In this document: one piece after another, positions 12,712 through 24,147 of the stretch
Numbering within the stretch: the stretch's first letter is position 1
Layout: each line of letters begins with the position of its first letter
Source of the DNA: Coniella vitis
Taxonomy: Eukaryota; Ascomycota; Sordariomycetes; Diaporthales; Schizoparmaceae
Direction: 5' to 3'
Length of the DNA stretch: 64,000 nucleotides
Assembly: GCA_011317545.1 (NCBI GenBank)
Contig: WUJK01000005.1
Coordinates: 2,418,001 to 2,482,000 of the forward strand
The notes under the pieces: generated by a model
Databases searched by the model: none
What the model saw: only the letters and a program-made list of their open reading frames with translations
What the model was told of the DNA's origin: nothing
Position numbers and translations under genes: made by a program

Positions 12712-15700
12712 CTTTATGTACTTCGGAAACGGACCCGCACACGTCTCACCTTACTACCTCACCTTACCAGTCATCCACATGCTCTTCATTCGCTATCATC
12801 CCAGACCAATGATCGAAACTCCTGTTTCTTCGCAAGATGCCGCAGGCAACGGTCTAATCTGTTCCCGAGCTTCGAATAAGCGCTTGGAACCAGTCGGTGT
12901 TGCCGTTTGAGTTCCAAATACACTCATGCGGCGCAGCACCAACGGTGAAGGTTTTCGTGATGAACATTGAGACTCGTATGTGCCGCTGCTAGCCCATCTC
13001 GTACGCCTGTGTGAGCTTCTCACACGAATCCTGCATGTTGTTTAATTGAAAGCATTGGGCATTGTACACAGGCTGACAGGGTTAGAGCTTATCGCACACC
13101 AACCGAGTGTTGTGGCGCTCAGATGTGGCTAATAAATCCCTCGGCAGGTGCCGGGCGGGAATCCCAGAAGTAACCGCAGGAAACGGCAATACGTAAGCAG
13201 GCAGGTGACACGGTACCCTGGCAGCCCTGGTTACCCGCCTTCAACATCGCCGCCCAAACGACATTCGGGGAGTGTTGATCTTTCTGGACCCCAACGACAA
13301 CATCGTAACCTCCTTGACAACGCCCACCCACGGACCAGGTTGTGGGTTACTTCGATTTCTATGGATTGTATGTGTGTGTAGCCAGGCGGAGCATCTGATT
13401 TTCCTCACATACAACTGAGACACAAGATCTCGCTCTCGCAGAGCGTACTCGGCGTCGCCTTGTCTTCTCAGACTTCTCGTCATCAACGTCAGCCGCGGTT
13501 GGACCGGAACCCCACAAATGCCTCCCTGTTTCTTACCTCACGGTTTGCCGTTTCTTTTGGCCCCCAACAAACTTCTTGCTACATCTTCCTCTGCCACTAT
13601 GCGTATTATTTTCGGTAATGTATGTGCTGACGATGAAGCAGCCCAGCAATCGTTGTCTGGTCACGCTAGAACCAGCTGCTGTGCCAGCGCCGGCATGGCG
13701 ACTCGGCACTTGGACCTCTGATTCTCGGACTTGCCACTCGCATGCCATCAATACGACTCCTTGGCCGCCTTGACAGCAAGGGGTCTGGACTCGGAGACGC
13801 AGGCCAAAGCACACAGCTCAAAGTCGCAACCTTTTGCCACCCCATTGCACCTCGAGCAAGTCTTACGTGACTGGCTGCCCCGAACAGCCTGGTCACTAAC
13901 AACTGTTGCTGCACCCCATCGCAAATTCTCTGGCTTTCCGGCCCCCATTTACCCCTTGAGACGCAAAATGGGAGTTACTGTCCAGCGTCTTGCCTCCATC
14001 CCATCCAATCCAACCAGTGGTATACTGCTAATCTGGTACAGCATCTGGTCCAAAAAAGAAAGAGAAAAAAAGGGATGAGACGCAGAATCAATCCTACCAT
14101 GACACATCACGCCGTTAGGCACACAGGCAGCATTTATCCACCGTGGCCCGCGTCGACTTATTTTCAGAACCAGCCAATTGACGCCTGAGGAAGCTCTTTG
14201 GCCAGGATGGCCGTATCAGCTCCGCCCTGACCGATGGATTTTCAGTACTACCCTTGGCCTCACCGGCCGCTTCGCCTCGACTTGAGCCCCAGGTTCGTGC
14301 TTTTCCGTGTTCGACCTGGCCCGCTTCCAACCTCAACTCCCGAACACTCCCTAATGTGGTTAGCATGAAGACGAACTGGGCAGAAACATCGGCTAGAGCC
14401 TGTCGTCTAACTCGCTACCTCACAGTAGTTGTCCATTCGAAATGAACCATACTATGACAGATTCAGAGTTCGCTATAGCGATGCGGCTTGTTGACTCATC
14501 TCAGCAGCCCAAGGTTCTCCCCACATTATGGTGGCTGACTGTGCTGCCATTGCCACTGCCAGGTTTTAAAGTCATTTGTTAAGATCTAATTGTGCGTTTT
14601 GCTACCCAGCTCGGATCCTTTCCAGATGACATACCTTTTTGCCCACCTCGAATTTGTGGATGAGTTCCCCGACCAAGTGGCACCTGAAGAACGGCAGTCG
14701 ACCAGGTCTTCACACCGGCAATGAACGTCAGTTAGGATCGACGGGCCAGCATCACGGACTACTCGTGGGCATAGGGACGAGTGTGCAGGCCGCACAGTCT
14801 ATAGGTCTTAGGATTTGACGGTATAGCCCCTCTCAGATTTGTGTTGCTTCTGACTTCGATGCGTCGTTCGCTCTGCTTGTGTGCTGCTTGTCATCCTCAT
14901 ACGCTCAACTTCCTGGATGCCTATTGTTTGCCCAATTTTCAGACCAGATATTGGATTGAGACTCGGGCTCACCTTGGCTGGAAGGCCCCCAACCTTACGT
15001 CTGTATCCCGATAGGGCAGATGGAGACCGCGCGAGTGCCGGATCGTCGATATTTGGCTTCACTCACTTGATCGCTCGCTTGGACCTCTGCATGACATGCA
15101 TGCAGACCTCCCTAACTGTACAATGGTTGAATACCGGGTAGTACATTTTTCGCCTCAATTTGACCTCTTGTAGAAGAGGCCTTGCACGAATCAGTGCCTG
15201 CTTTGGTACGTCGTCGCACTGGTCGCTGATCCAGGGAGGTCTCGCAGGCGGATCCGCCCCCATGATACATCTACATAGATCGGGATCTCTGCGGCTATGC
15301 GCATACCTATATGCAGTTTGACCAATCCTTTCACTCTCCTGCTATGCCGGTGCAGACTCGAATCGAGTAACATCCGATTGTTTTGCGGCTCATGTGTGGT
15401 TGCAGCAGCGGCCAAGTGACTCACCAATGAGAGTATGCCTCGCCTGTTATCAGAAGATGCCTGAAGTAGTAACATATGAGCGCGACATCAAAGATTTTCT
15501 TGCCGAGTCGGCTTTCATTGGAGGCTCACATCAGCCAATGACAAAATTTCCTTTCCGTATAATACTGCGGCCGAACCGTGATTCCTCAGTCTTGAAGTTA
15601 TTTTTAGTCAACTTCTGGTTCCGTGCAGCCTAACCCACCCAACATGAAATGATATGAAATGTTTTCTTATTGCTACGGTGGGCACTGCTATTTTCTTAGT

Positions 15701-18700
15701 AAGAGGTGCGTGGCCTTTCTTATCAGGTTGTGCGGCCTGGTGGCCGGATGGTACCCAGATAATCCAAGGCATCGACATTTCGACCTGCCAATACACAGTT
15801 TCCATGCTCCTGACGTTAGTATCCGTCAAGTAATCTTCGTCGAAAGTGTGGTATAAGAAAACAAGGCGATGTGTCCATGAGTCTTAATCACATAGTGCAA
15901 GCATCCTCACCCCTTAAACCTTCTGCCTGATGTGTAATCTGTATCTTGAGAAATGCTCTATTTTCACCATTCAGTAAGATATCAATAGATATGCTTAACC
16001 AAAGACGCCTGACCTGATGAGCCCCAGTCCTCTTCTCCACCCCCGAGATAGGGAAAGAATGTGCCTTTGAGCACGGCGGGATGACCAGCTCCCTAGAGCC
16101 AGAAGCCCAAAAACGATCGCGGATGGAACTGACATAGCTTGTGAAGTATGACGTCCTGAAGGATACCAGAGCCGACCCTGGAAGACCCGGTTACGTTGTG
16201 CGCAGCATAGTGATTTAGCATGCGCAGGCAGAAAGATTTCTTTAGCCAAAAATTGGTGCTACACCGAGGTTGATCCATCCAGGGCGAGGAGTACGTGCTC
16301 GCTTCGGCATATTCCTTGCGGGTATAGTTCGAACTTTGGGAGTTTGGCTTGGATGTTGGGTGCTCTCTGGAAACTGCAATCTGTGCTTAGTTGATTCCTA
16401 TTTGGGTTTGCATGTTGTTCAATAGGGCAGGGTGGATCCTGGTATCCATAGATAAGTTTCGTTCTCTTTCTTTTTCTTTCTTTTCTTTTTTTTTTCTGCG
16501 TGCGATCGCTTGGGGATACTATGCATACAAAGGCCTAGAATCACTTCCGGGGCGCTTGGGTTTTAATGAGCTGAAATCTCCAGCTTGAAGCCTCCCCCGC
16601 TTCGTTGGATGGCTTGATCTTGGATACCTTCGCGTAGGACGACCTGCCAAAGCTTGAAGCAGCTCTTGAATTATGGAAAGCACGCGCGTCCTTATTCTGC
16701 CCGGACTAATTCTTGTAGGCCCCTGTTCCGGAACGCGTATTTGACCTATACAGAAGGAAGAGATGATGTAGAGTGCTGATGGCGCGGAGCGCTGCCGGGT
16801 AGGAGAGGGATTGTTTGGATTTGTGTACATGGTGTTCTACTGGAGGGAAAGTATTGGTGGGGTGCGTGAGAAAAAGGATATTTGATGTTGTTTCCAAATG
16901 ATGTTCTTTGACGTGGGAGCCAAGATCAACATACCTCTCGCAAAAGAGAGGAGAGGAGAAGCCTTCGCCTGACGGTAATGCCCGTTGGTTCCAGCGCGGT
17001 AGCCTTGCTCGATGGTGCGAGTTCCTGTTACGGGTACATGAATCGTGGGGTTTTCGTGATGGTTTCTTTGAATTCTTCTTTTCTTTTTGGGACGATGTTT
17101 ACGTACTGCCAAACGGATGAGTAGAGGGCAATCACGAAGGCATTTTCGCCTGCTTCGCATTGTCTTCTTGTACACTTATGTTTTGAGTTGTTCGAGTAAT
17201 GAAGGGATTTTCCCAACGTTGACACTTTGCTTATGCATTGGCCATTGAGTAACATTGAAAGCAAGGGCAGTGCGGGATATGTAGTTTGAAAACATGATAC
17301 TTTAGCATTCATCTTTGATCGTTGGGTTTCGTCCTATGGACTCGAGCACTGAGAATAACCTTGTCCTAAGTACAACTCCGGATGCTCAGAAACACGGAAT
17401 CAAGTGCCTCGAAACCTGTTCAAACTTCTATATAAGACTGACTTCATGGTTCATGGAACGGATATCCTTATTATCCCATCCAATAACCCTTCGTCGGATC
17501 GCATTGATGGAATAGTGGTTTGAAAGATGAGCAGGAGCATAGGAACGAATACTACAGACTCTGCTTGATATGTACACCAACGCGAGCAGGTTTGAAGTAT
17601 CCCGTTAAGTTCGCAACGACGTCGCAATGTAGATAAATACTCACATATGCAGATTCGGCCATAGCAGTATGTTATCCTCAAGCACCGGCTTTTCCATGAA
17701 ACGACATTACGGTCCCCTGGAACCTGAACGCGCCTCCAAAGTCTCCTGATCAACCCGATATTCTGCCGAGTCAATAATCAACTTTGCAACGAGAGATCTT
17801 ATCAGCAAAAGTTCAAGCAATACTAACCAAATCCCTCCGGCGGAACTGCATCATTGAAATGAGCCAATTAATCCAATGTACAGCGTTATATAAGTGTTCC
17901 AGTTGAGTTCTTGCTCAGAGCGCGAAGAGATTGTAAGATAGTTTTCTCGTTTCTCACACAATTTCTTAACATGCTTCCTGAAAGATTTGTCCCTTGTTCG
18001 AAGTGATCAGGTTATTATTATTATTATTAACCCCCATCGGCTTGACTTCGACCCCGAAACTTCACTTGTGTTCCAGGCACACGATACTCTGCGATGCCAA
18101 AACCTGGAAGTGAGTGCTCCATATCTTGTACGGCATGCCAAAGCCTCATCAATATTGACAGCTTGGCAGGTCCGGAAGAGGCTTGCGTTAAATGCATAAG
18201 GCTTTGGACAAAACAGGCATGATGTAATGATTGCATTCATCACCACCACCTTCCTCAAACGAAACACCGACTGCAATGCATCAAGGATACTTTCATCCCG
18301 GATACTGGTGGTTTCCAACCGACTAAGACGGATAACACTGCATAGAACCTTATCAAAACTCCCGTGATGAGATTGAAACCAGAGGGTATTGACAAACAAT
18401 GGCTGAGCGCTATTGGGAAAACCACGCTTTATCAGGAAGCACAGCACACCGAAACAGTCGCGACCAAATACATGAGCTATAGTCTAGGTTTGGAGAGTAG
18501 ATTCATTCATGTGAAATGTGATTGATGGAGTTTTCCTTATTGCAGGTGTTTGTCTGTCCTGGTTCCTGTACCAACACGTCCTATCGTACACTCATCAAAG
18601 CCTGCGGCCTGGCCAGATCTGCTTAGTTTTGCATCTACCCGTCCTGCTAGTATCGTTCCATCGTCCGCGTGTTATTTACTCGCTCAGGTTCCTTTGATCA

Positions 18701-18827
18701 GCTTATTGACTAAAAGACTGTTAGAATGCACGAAAACTCTCCAATGAGGATATCCCAAGGTCGAAAGCGGAGACGAGATGGTGTCATATCGGCTATTGGA
18801 AAGAGCGAAGCGAGGGGCGGTGTCATC

Positions 18828-19166
18828 TTACGGAGGCAACAGGAATTCGCCAAAGGAGCTCGAGAGGAACGCAACGCCAACCTGCACAGCCACACCAAGT
18901 CAGTCCAACCTGCCACCAAGGCACCCAGCAGCAGCAGCAGATTCCGTTCACGGCGCGGAGGAAAGATCCGTTCGCCGAAAGGCCAACCAACCCTGAGTCC
19001 ATGAACGAGACGAGGAGGAGCAACATACACCAAAGGCGGCAATAGCCTTGACCATGCCCGAGTTTTCAGGCGACGTGAGCGTCTCGTAGGCGGACGCAAA
19101 GTAGCCCTTTTCAATGCGCTTGCCGGAACCGTAGCCACGCTCGACAATGACCCTCTTTGGCGGCAT
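18828..19166 (-). CDS. TOM6: Tom6-like subunit of the mitochondrial TOM complex
   Basis: Two-exon gene: exon 1 is 19166-19029, intron 19028-18882 (147 nt, GTATGT donor, GCTGTGCAG acceptor, phase 0), exon 2 is 18881-18828. The protein is 63 residues: MPPKRVIVERGYGSG, then GYFASAYETLTSPENSGMVKAI, then a C-terminal hydrophobic tail AAFGVGVAFLSSSFGEF ending LLPP. A short basic N-terminus, a TSPEN segment and one tail membrane helix ending in LLPP fit fungal Tom6, which stabilises the Tom40 import channel in the outer mitochondrial membrane. The name rests on remembered family pattern. It is divergent from the gene starting at 19595. Neither exon alone would be called as a gene because the second codes for only 17 residues. 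Confidence 0.78.
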
Positions 19167-19594
19167 CTTGGCAATGGGTCTGCTTGTGGTGATGATGGTG
19201 GTGGCGGTACGTGGAGGGGTTGGTTGAAGGTGTGGAGAGTAAAGAGTGTGACTAGGAGCTTTTGCAGTCGCAAAAAGTTCCGACGGCAGTCGACGTCAGA
19301 TTTGGCGCGCCTGCCCCCAATACATAGTAGTCCGCTGCGCGGCTCCGCTGCGGGAAGAACGGGAGCCACAAAGCAGGGTGCTCCGGAAACAGCGTATCTG
19401 ATTGGTTGGTTCAGGGACCCCTCCTCCCCAGCTGGTAGGTCTACTGCACGTCATTCACATGCTTTCTGCCCATGGGAATCATCGCAACATCCCATCACAA
19501 GACTGCGCGTACATCCATCCTTTCTGCGGTCGACGCCGAAATATGCCATGGTAATCCACAATTACCCGACACCCTGACAGGACCAACGCGAACC
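19167..19594. promoter_or_regulatory. Shared divergent promoter region
   Basis: These 428 bp separate the start codons of the TOM6-like gene (minus) and the conserved gene at 19595 (plus), so both promoters and 5' leaders must lie here. The segment contains one copy of the dispersed 9-mer at 19321-19329 (complement orientation). I identified no TATA box with confidence. Confidence 0.6.
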
Positions 19595-20647
19595 ATGGCT
19601 GACCCCTCCATTGACTCTTCGTCTGCTCTCTCGGGCGGCTTTCTGCCGCCGCATGCGACCTCACTGCCCTCACCCGCACCCAGCGGGGCCTCGACGACTC
19701 GTCCATCATCGGGATTACCACATCCTCGCGCGCACCCTCTGCGCGCCGGCTCTGCTAAAGAGGAGAAGATTCGGATGTACGTTGAGAATCAGCTCATGAC
19801 CATCAATCGGCGATTCGTCAAGAAATTCGAACCTCCCAGGCCCGGCGATGAGATTATTGGGTACAGGAACATAGGCGAGCTATGCAAGGATATTGAGGGA
19901 TTGTTGGATGTACTTTGGCTTTCTGGAACGCGTAAGAATCCTCCGGCCCTCCTCCACCAACTCCCAAAAAAAGCAGGTTCATCGGGATTTCCTTTGCAAG
20001 TATCTCTGCGGTTCGAATACCAATCTTCGTACGGCACCCTTCTTCGCTGACACAAGAGTCACATACATGCATGCACCATCAACACAGCAAGCCTACAGAT
20101 CCCCTACCTCCTCAACATTGCCAACGATTTCCCCGAATGGCTTACGCGTTTCCCTCCACAACCGCAGCCCATGTTCTCCCTCCTCCGCAAACTTGACTAC
20201 TGCTTCGCCAGCCTTCTCTGCGGCCGCGACATCGACTCCCGCGAACCTTTACCCGGTTTCGAGAATGGCGTGCGCGGCGTCATGACAAAAACGCACATGG
20301 TACGGTGCAAGAGCATTGTCGAGCAGACACGCGTGCTCGTTGTCGAGTTTATGAACGAGCAACGTCAGGCGCCGCTGCTGGATATGGACAATGACACTGA
20401 CCAGAACGACGAGGAAGAAGATGAAGATGAAGAGACAGACACGGATATGGGCACCGCAACCGAAACCGAGATGGAAATGGAGACGACGGACGCCGAAGAC
20501 AGCAGCGGCGGCAAGACCGCAAGAAGTGGCTTTATTGATCCTAACTGGGAAGAAGAAGACGAGGACCTGTACATGGATGTTGCGCGAATCTACGAGCGCA
20601 CGCTTGTCGCGCTGGGAGAGGTCTTGCAGCAGTCGAGTCTCCCGTGA
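19595..20647 (+). CDS. Conserved fungal protein of unknown function, acidic C-terminal region
   Basis: Two exons: 19595-19931 and 20088-20647, with a 156-nt intron (GTAAGA donor, CACAG acceptor, phase 1). They join to give 298 residues. The start ATG has a good CACC-like context (AACCATGG). Residues 1-50 are Pro/Ser-rich. A likely helical domain follows (EEKIRMYVENQLMTINRRF, then GYRNIGELCKDIEGLLDVLW), continuing across the junction as SGTPSLQIPYLLNIANDFPEWL, then FSLLRKLDYCFASLLCGRDID and MVRCKSIVEQTRVLVVEFM. A run of about 45 mostly Asp/Glu/Thr residues comes next and the end is helical (ARIYERTLVALGEVL). The smooth join supports the intron. I recognise it as a widely conserved ascomycete family but cannot assign a function. 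Confidence 0.82.
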
Positions 20648-21897
20648 AGAAAGAAGGAAAAAAACCAAACAAAAATAAAGACAAATGACGTTTCCGAGAA
20701 ACATCCGACAATCTCCCGGTTTTGTGGTGTGAGAATACATTCATGGCCGCTGCGGCAATCCGAGCTTGTCAGCTTGTTATATCTACGCGCGCTTAACCTT
20801 GTCTTGCTGCGTTGTCACTCTGCAATTGCTCGTGAATCCCAACTTAACCAAGCGATAACTTACGGATCAAGCCACCTGCATCATGTTAGCTTTCAACTCA
20901 AGGCTGCTGATCATTTTGAGTGTTTTGCGACTCGGATCTGCGCAAAGGCTACATTTTTCGATCAAACCCAGGACCATAGCTACGCTAACCGCCCAATCGG
21001 GCACACCAACACATCAAAGCGAAAGAGACCGACAACACGGATGTTGCGGCTTCAATAGATTAAGGATAATCGAGAGGTCGCTACAGCTTTGGCTCCCCAC
21101 AAGCTTTGTATATAAACGGCCAAGGAACAAGTTTGAAGATATTCAGTGTACTTTGTCGGATGGATCTCGTAGCGTCATAGCTGGACTACAACCGAATACA
21201 CGTACACGCCGACCAGAGAGTGTCAGGGTTCGACAAAACTATGAGGATGGGAGCGTCGGTTGATGTTCTTACTTCACCCAGCTGGGGATTGACTGCATTC
21301 GAATTTCTATTTTCTTTTGGCGCACTGGCTCTACTCACATCTAAGAACTTCACCCAATAAATATAATTCAACGTAATACAAGCTTAGATAAATATTTCAT
21401 CAGGCGTCAAGTTGCCCTCACTTGGACTTATGTAAAAGTCAGCATACATATATTAATACTTGTATCCATCCTTTGTAGAATTCGCAAGTGGGATTCTAAC
21501 GACCGAAAGGTTAGACACATTCAGGTGGTTATGTGGTAGTAGGCAGCAGCTGATGATGCACTGGCACTAGTCCTGAGACACTGGTATTTATGCAAATAGC
21601 ATCGAGTCACAACTTCGTAAACCTGACAGACATAAAGACTTGAGCAAATCGGATCCTTTTAATCTGTGTATATGGTTCAAACTGATAGTGCCAGATCTGG
21701 GCAGGCCAGAATCCAATAAACCATATCTAATATTCGTGCAAGAACGGAGCGAGGATATAGCGCTTGAATGCATAGTTGTGATTGTATCAAGGTTTCTAAA
21801 AGGAAAAAAAGTATCAAATGGTATCTAAACGCGAATGCCAGAACCTATGGTCTCTGCAAAAGATAATATCAAGAGCCAGTTCAAAATCATCCTCAAC
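20648..21897. other. Intergenic region between convergent genes
   Basis: This separates the convergent 19595 gene and the GH16 tail. It is rather AT-rich, and I see no further gene or repeat in it. Confidence 0.5.
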
Positions 21898-22533
21898 TCA
21901 GATGATTTGTTCTAAAAAGGTGAATAAAGTAGGCAACGCTGCCATCGTTATAACAGTGAGTGTTGCCGTGTTGCTCAAGAGCCTGCTGGCCGTAGCATAA
22001 CATTCGGTCCATGCTGTCGTGACTGTTTGGTAGGCGTCGGCCTGTGAGCGGAATGAAAAGGCTAACTTGCGTATGCTGATGATACGCGCCAAAACTGGAC
22101 CCAGTCCAGAGCTTAGTCGATGGGAGCGGCCAGCACTACAGAGGCATTCATGGGGATTGAATGCAGCGTTGGTTTCCGTGGACTTGTTGGAAGACGTAGA
22201 TTCATTTCCAGTGCTGCCGCTAGTGACAGACGCGGAGGTAGAAGAAGTTGAAGGCGAAGGAGACGAAGTGATCGCTGACTCGGTAGAAGCCCCCTCGGTC
22301 GACAAGATCGCACTCGATACTGATGTTGTAGACAAGGACGTGGTTGCAGTGGATTGCGTTGGAAGCGACGAAGACACAGTGACAGAGGCCGATGGCAGCG
22401 AAACTGAGGTCGACATGACGCTGCTGGTTGTCGAGACTCCGATTGTGCTGCTGATCGTACTGGCAGAACTGGTGCTGGTAACCGACGCGCTCGCCTGTGA
22501 AGTGGAATCGTTGTCGTCCGAGGAGTTTCCGAG
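21898..22533 (-). other. In-frame Ser/Thr-rich tail downstream of the GH16 TGA
   Basis: Directly after the GH16 TGA, in the same frame, 211 codons stay open. The first ~115 are strongly Ser/Thr-rich (LGNSSDDNDSTSQASASVTS and on), the typical O-glycosylated stalk of wall-bound GH16 proteins. A less regular stretch follows that may hide an intron near 22030-22160. It closes with a hydrophobic end (TATLTVITMAALPTLFTFL, then EQII) that could be a GPI-attachment signal or tail helix. Tail coding could be reached by splicing a possible 54-nt intron, 22548-22495 (GTATAC donor, TTCACAG acceptor), which removes the TGA without changing frame, or by stop readthrough. It could also be a recent nonsense mutation. 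Confidence 0.6.
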
Positions 22534-23503
22534 TCATGTGGTGTATACAGCGGCGTACTCAACCTCGAGCATGTTCCCATAGCCACTAGACGTCGAAGAG
22601 TTGGGGTCGCCAGGCCCTAGATGTCGAAAAGTATTAGTCGTCCGCTCAATCTTGAATGCATAAAAAGCCACCAACTTACAACTACCACCCACGGCCAAGT
22701 TGATGATCATGTACAGCGGTGAGTGAGCCAGCGCTCCCCATACAGCCTCGTCGCCAATGGCCGCACCCGTCGCGGTAAAGTACGTGGTGCCGTCTTTCAT
22801 GAAGTTGATGGACTCTGTCGACCAGTCGTTGCTTGTACGGTCAATTTCCACGCCGTACGTGTGCCAGTCATCATCGGTGGCCGTGCTGCCTTGGTAGCCT
22901 GCACTGGTGCTTGGGTCACAAACGTCTGCTGTGCAGTGAATGGTGCCGTATACGGTGCCAATGCCATTGACCATTTCCATTATGTCAATTTCACCGCATT
23001 CTGGCCAACCGGTGCCGTGTCGGATGCTATCACCCAACATCCAGATTGCAGGCCACATTCCCTGTGCATTTGCAGCAGCGTCGCCACCTGTGCGAGCAGA
23101 TGCCTCAATTCGCATGACCTTGCCGGCCTCTGGGGTCCAGGTTGTGACAGTCTCTATGCGACCAGACGTCCAAGCCCCGGCTGAGGACTTCCATGGCACG
23201 AGTTGCACGGTGCCGCCTCCAGACAGCTGCAGATTAGCAGATGCAGTCGTATAGCTCTCTACTTCCGCATTTGTGTCGATGGCTAATGGGCCCCAGTCAG
23301 TTCCGCCGTTTGTGAAGAGTGAGCTGGGCTGGGCTGGGCTTACAAGTAGCAATATTCCACACATCCGTGTTGACAGAGTCTCCGGCATTCCCTTCAAAAT
23401 CGGCCGACCACACCACCGTCATCCCAGAATAGGTAGGAACCGTTCCAGCAGCGACCAGGGCCGGTATGGCCGCTGAGGCGAGGGCGGACTTCTTGATCTG
23501 CAT
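22534..23503 (-). CDS. Secreted GH16 endo-beta-1,3(4)-glucanase-like enzyme
   Basis: Three exons: 23503-23344, 23282-22680 and 22616-22534. The introns are 61 nt (GTAAGC, CTGAC branch, CATTAG acceptor) and 63 nt (GTAAGT, CATCTAG acceptor), both phase 1. The protein is 281 residues to the first TGA. Residues 1-20 or so form a signal peptide (MQIKKSALASAAIPALVAAG). The GH16 fold follows, with the catalytic motif GEIDIME placing nucleophile E151, D153 and acid/base E156. The splice joins give WNIATSIDTNAEVESY and AVGGSWPGDPNSS, as expected for the family. It ends MLEVEYAAVYTT at TGA (22536-22534). The likely role is cleavage or remodelling of cell-wall beta-glucan outside the cell. The frame stays open for a further 211 codons after the TGA (see next entry), so the mature form is uncertain. 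Confidence 0.92.
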
Positions 23504-24147
23504 CTTTCAACGTCCTTGTTGTGGACTGGCGGCGAGATGAGGGCGATCTTGGGCGATCTCGTCGCTCTCCAAGAAGAGGCGCCGTGGGTCGTCGAAATAC
23601 TGGCTCGAAGATCCCCACGGGGAAAGAACCCAGCCTTTGCAAGTTGTGTTGACTGCACCGTGAGCAAGAGGGGTAAAAAGAATGCGAGACACGGGAGTCT
23701 GGCAGGCTGGCAGGCTATCGGCGGTGGCGTGTCTCCTTGCTTGCTCGAGGAATGCGAAGCGGGGCACAGGAGGCGCAGAGACAGCCTTGAAAGCTGAAGG
23801 TCGGCTGGAAACAGCGAGTTCTACTGTATATGGAGGAAAGAACGAATGGAAGGTAGTTTCGTATCAAACGAGTGGAAAGTAGGTATACCTCGGGTATGCA
23901 AAGCTGCCGGTCTCAGCAAACCACCAGAGGGAAATGCCAGAATAAAAAGGAGGAAGGAAACAAGAGTACATCAGGCTCGAAGCCGCGACGACTTAACTGC
24001 AAGTGTGCATCACAGACAGAGCAGGGGAAGGAGAGCAGGGCAGAACCAAAAGATTTTTTTTTTTTAAAAAAAAAAAAAAAAAGAAATGGAAAGACAAGAC
24101 CAAGGCCCAGACCCACTGGTGATATATATTCCAGGTGCCCATGGCAC

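Larger units (their letters stand above)
6818..18827. other. Long gene-poor tract with microsatellites and eight copies of the dispersed 9-mer
   Basis: I can support no gene in these 12 kb. It contains CAG and TGTGC tandem repeats, a pyrimidine-rich block at 8331-8431, and eight 9-mer copies between 7692 and 12711. Open frames at 10250-11200 (plus) and 18007-18447 (minus) are the longest with ordinary composition, but neither is recognisable. Confidence 0.5.
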
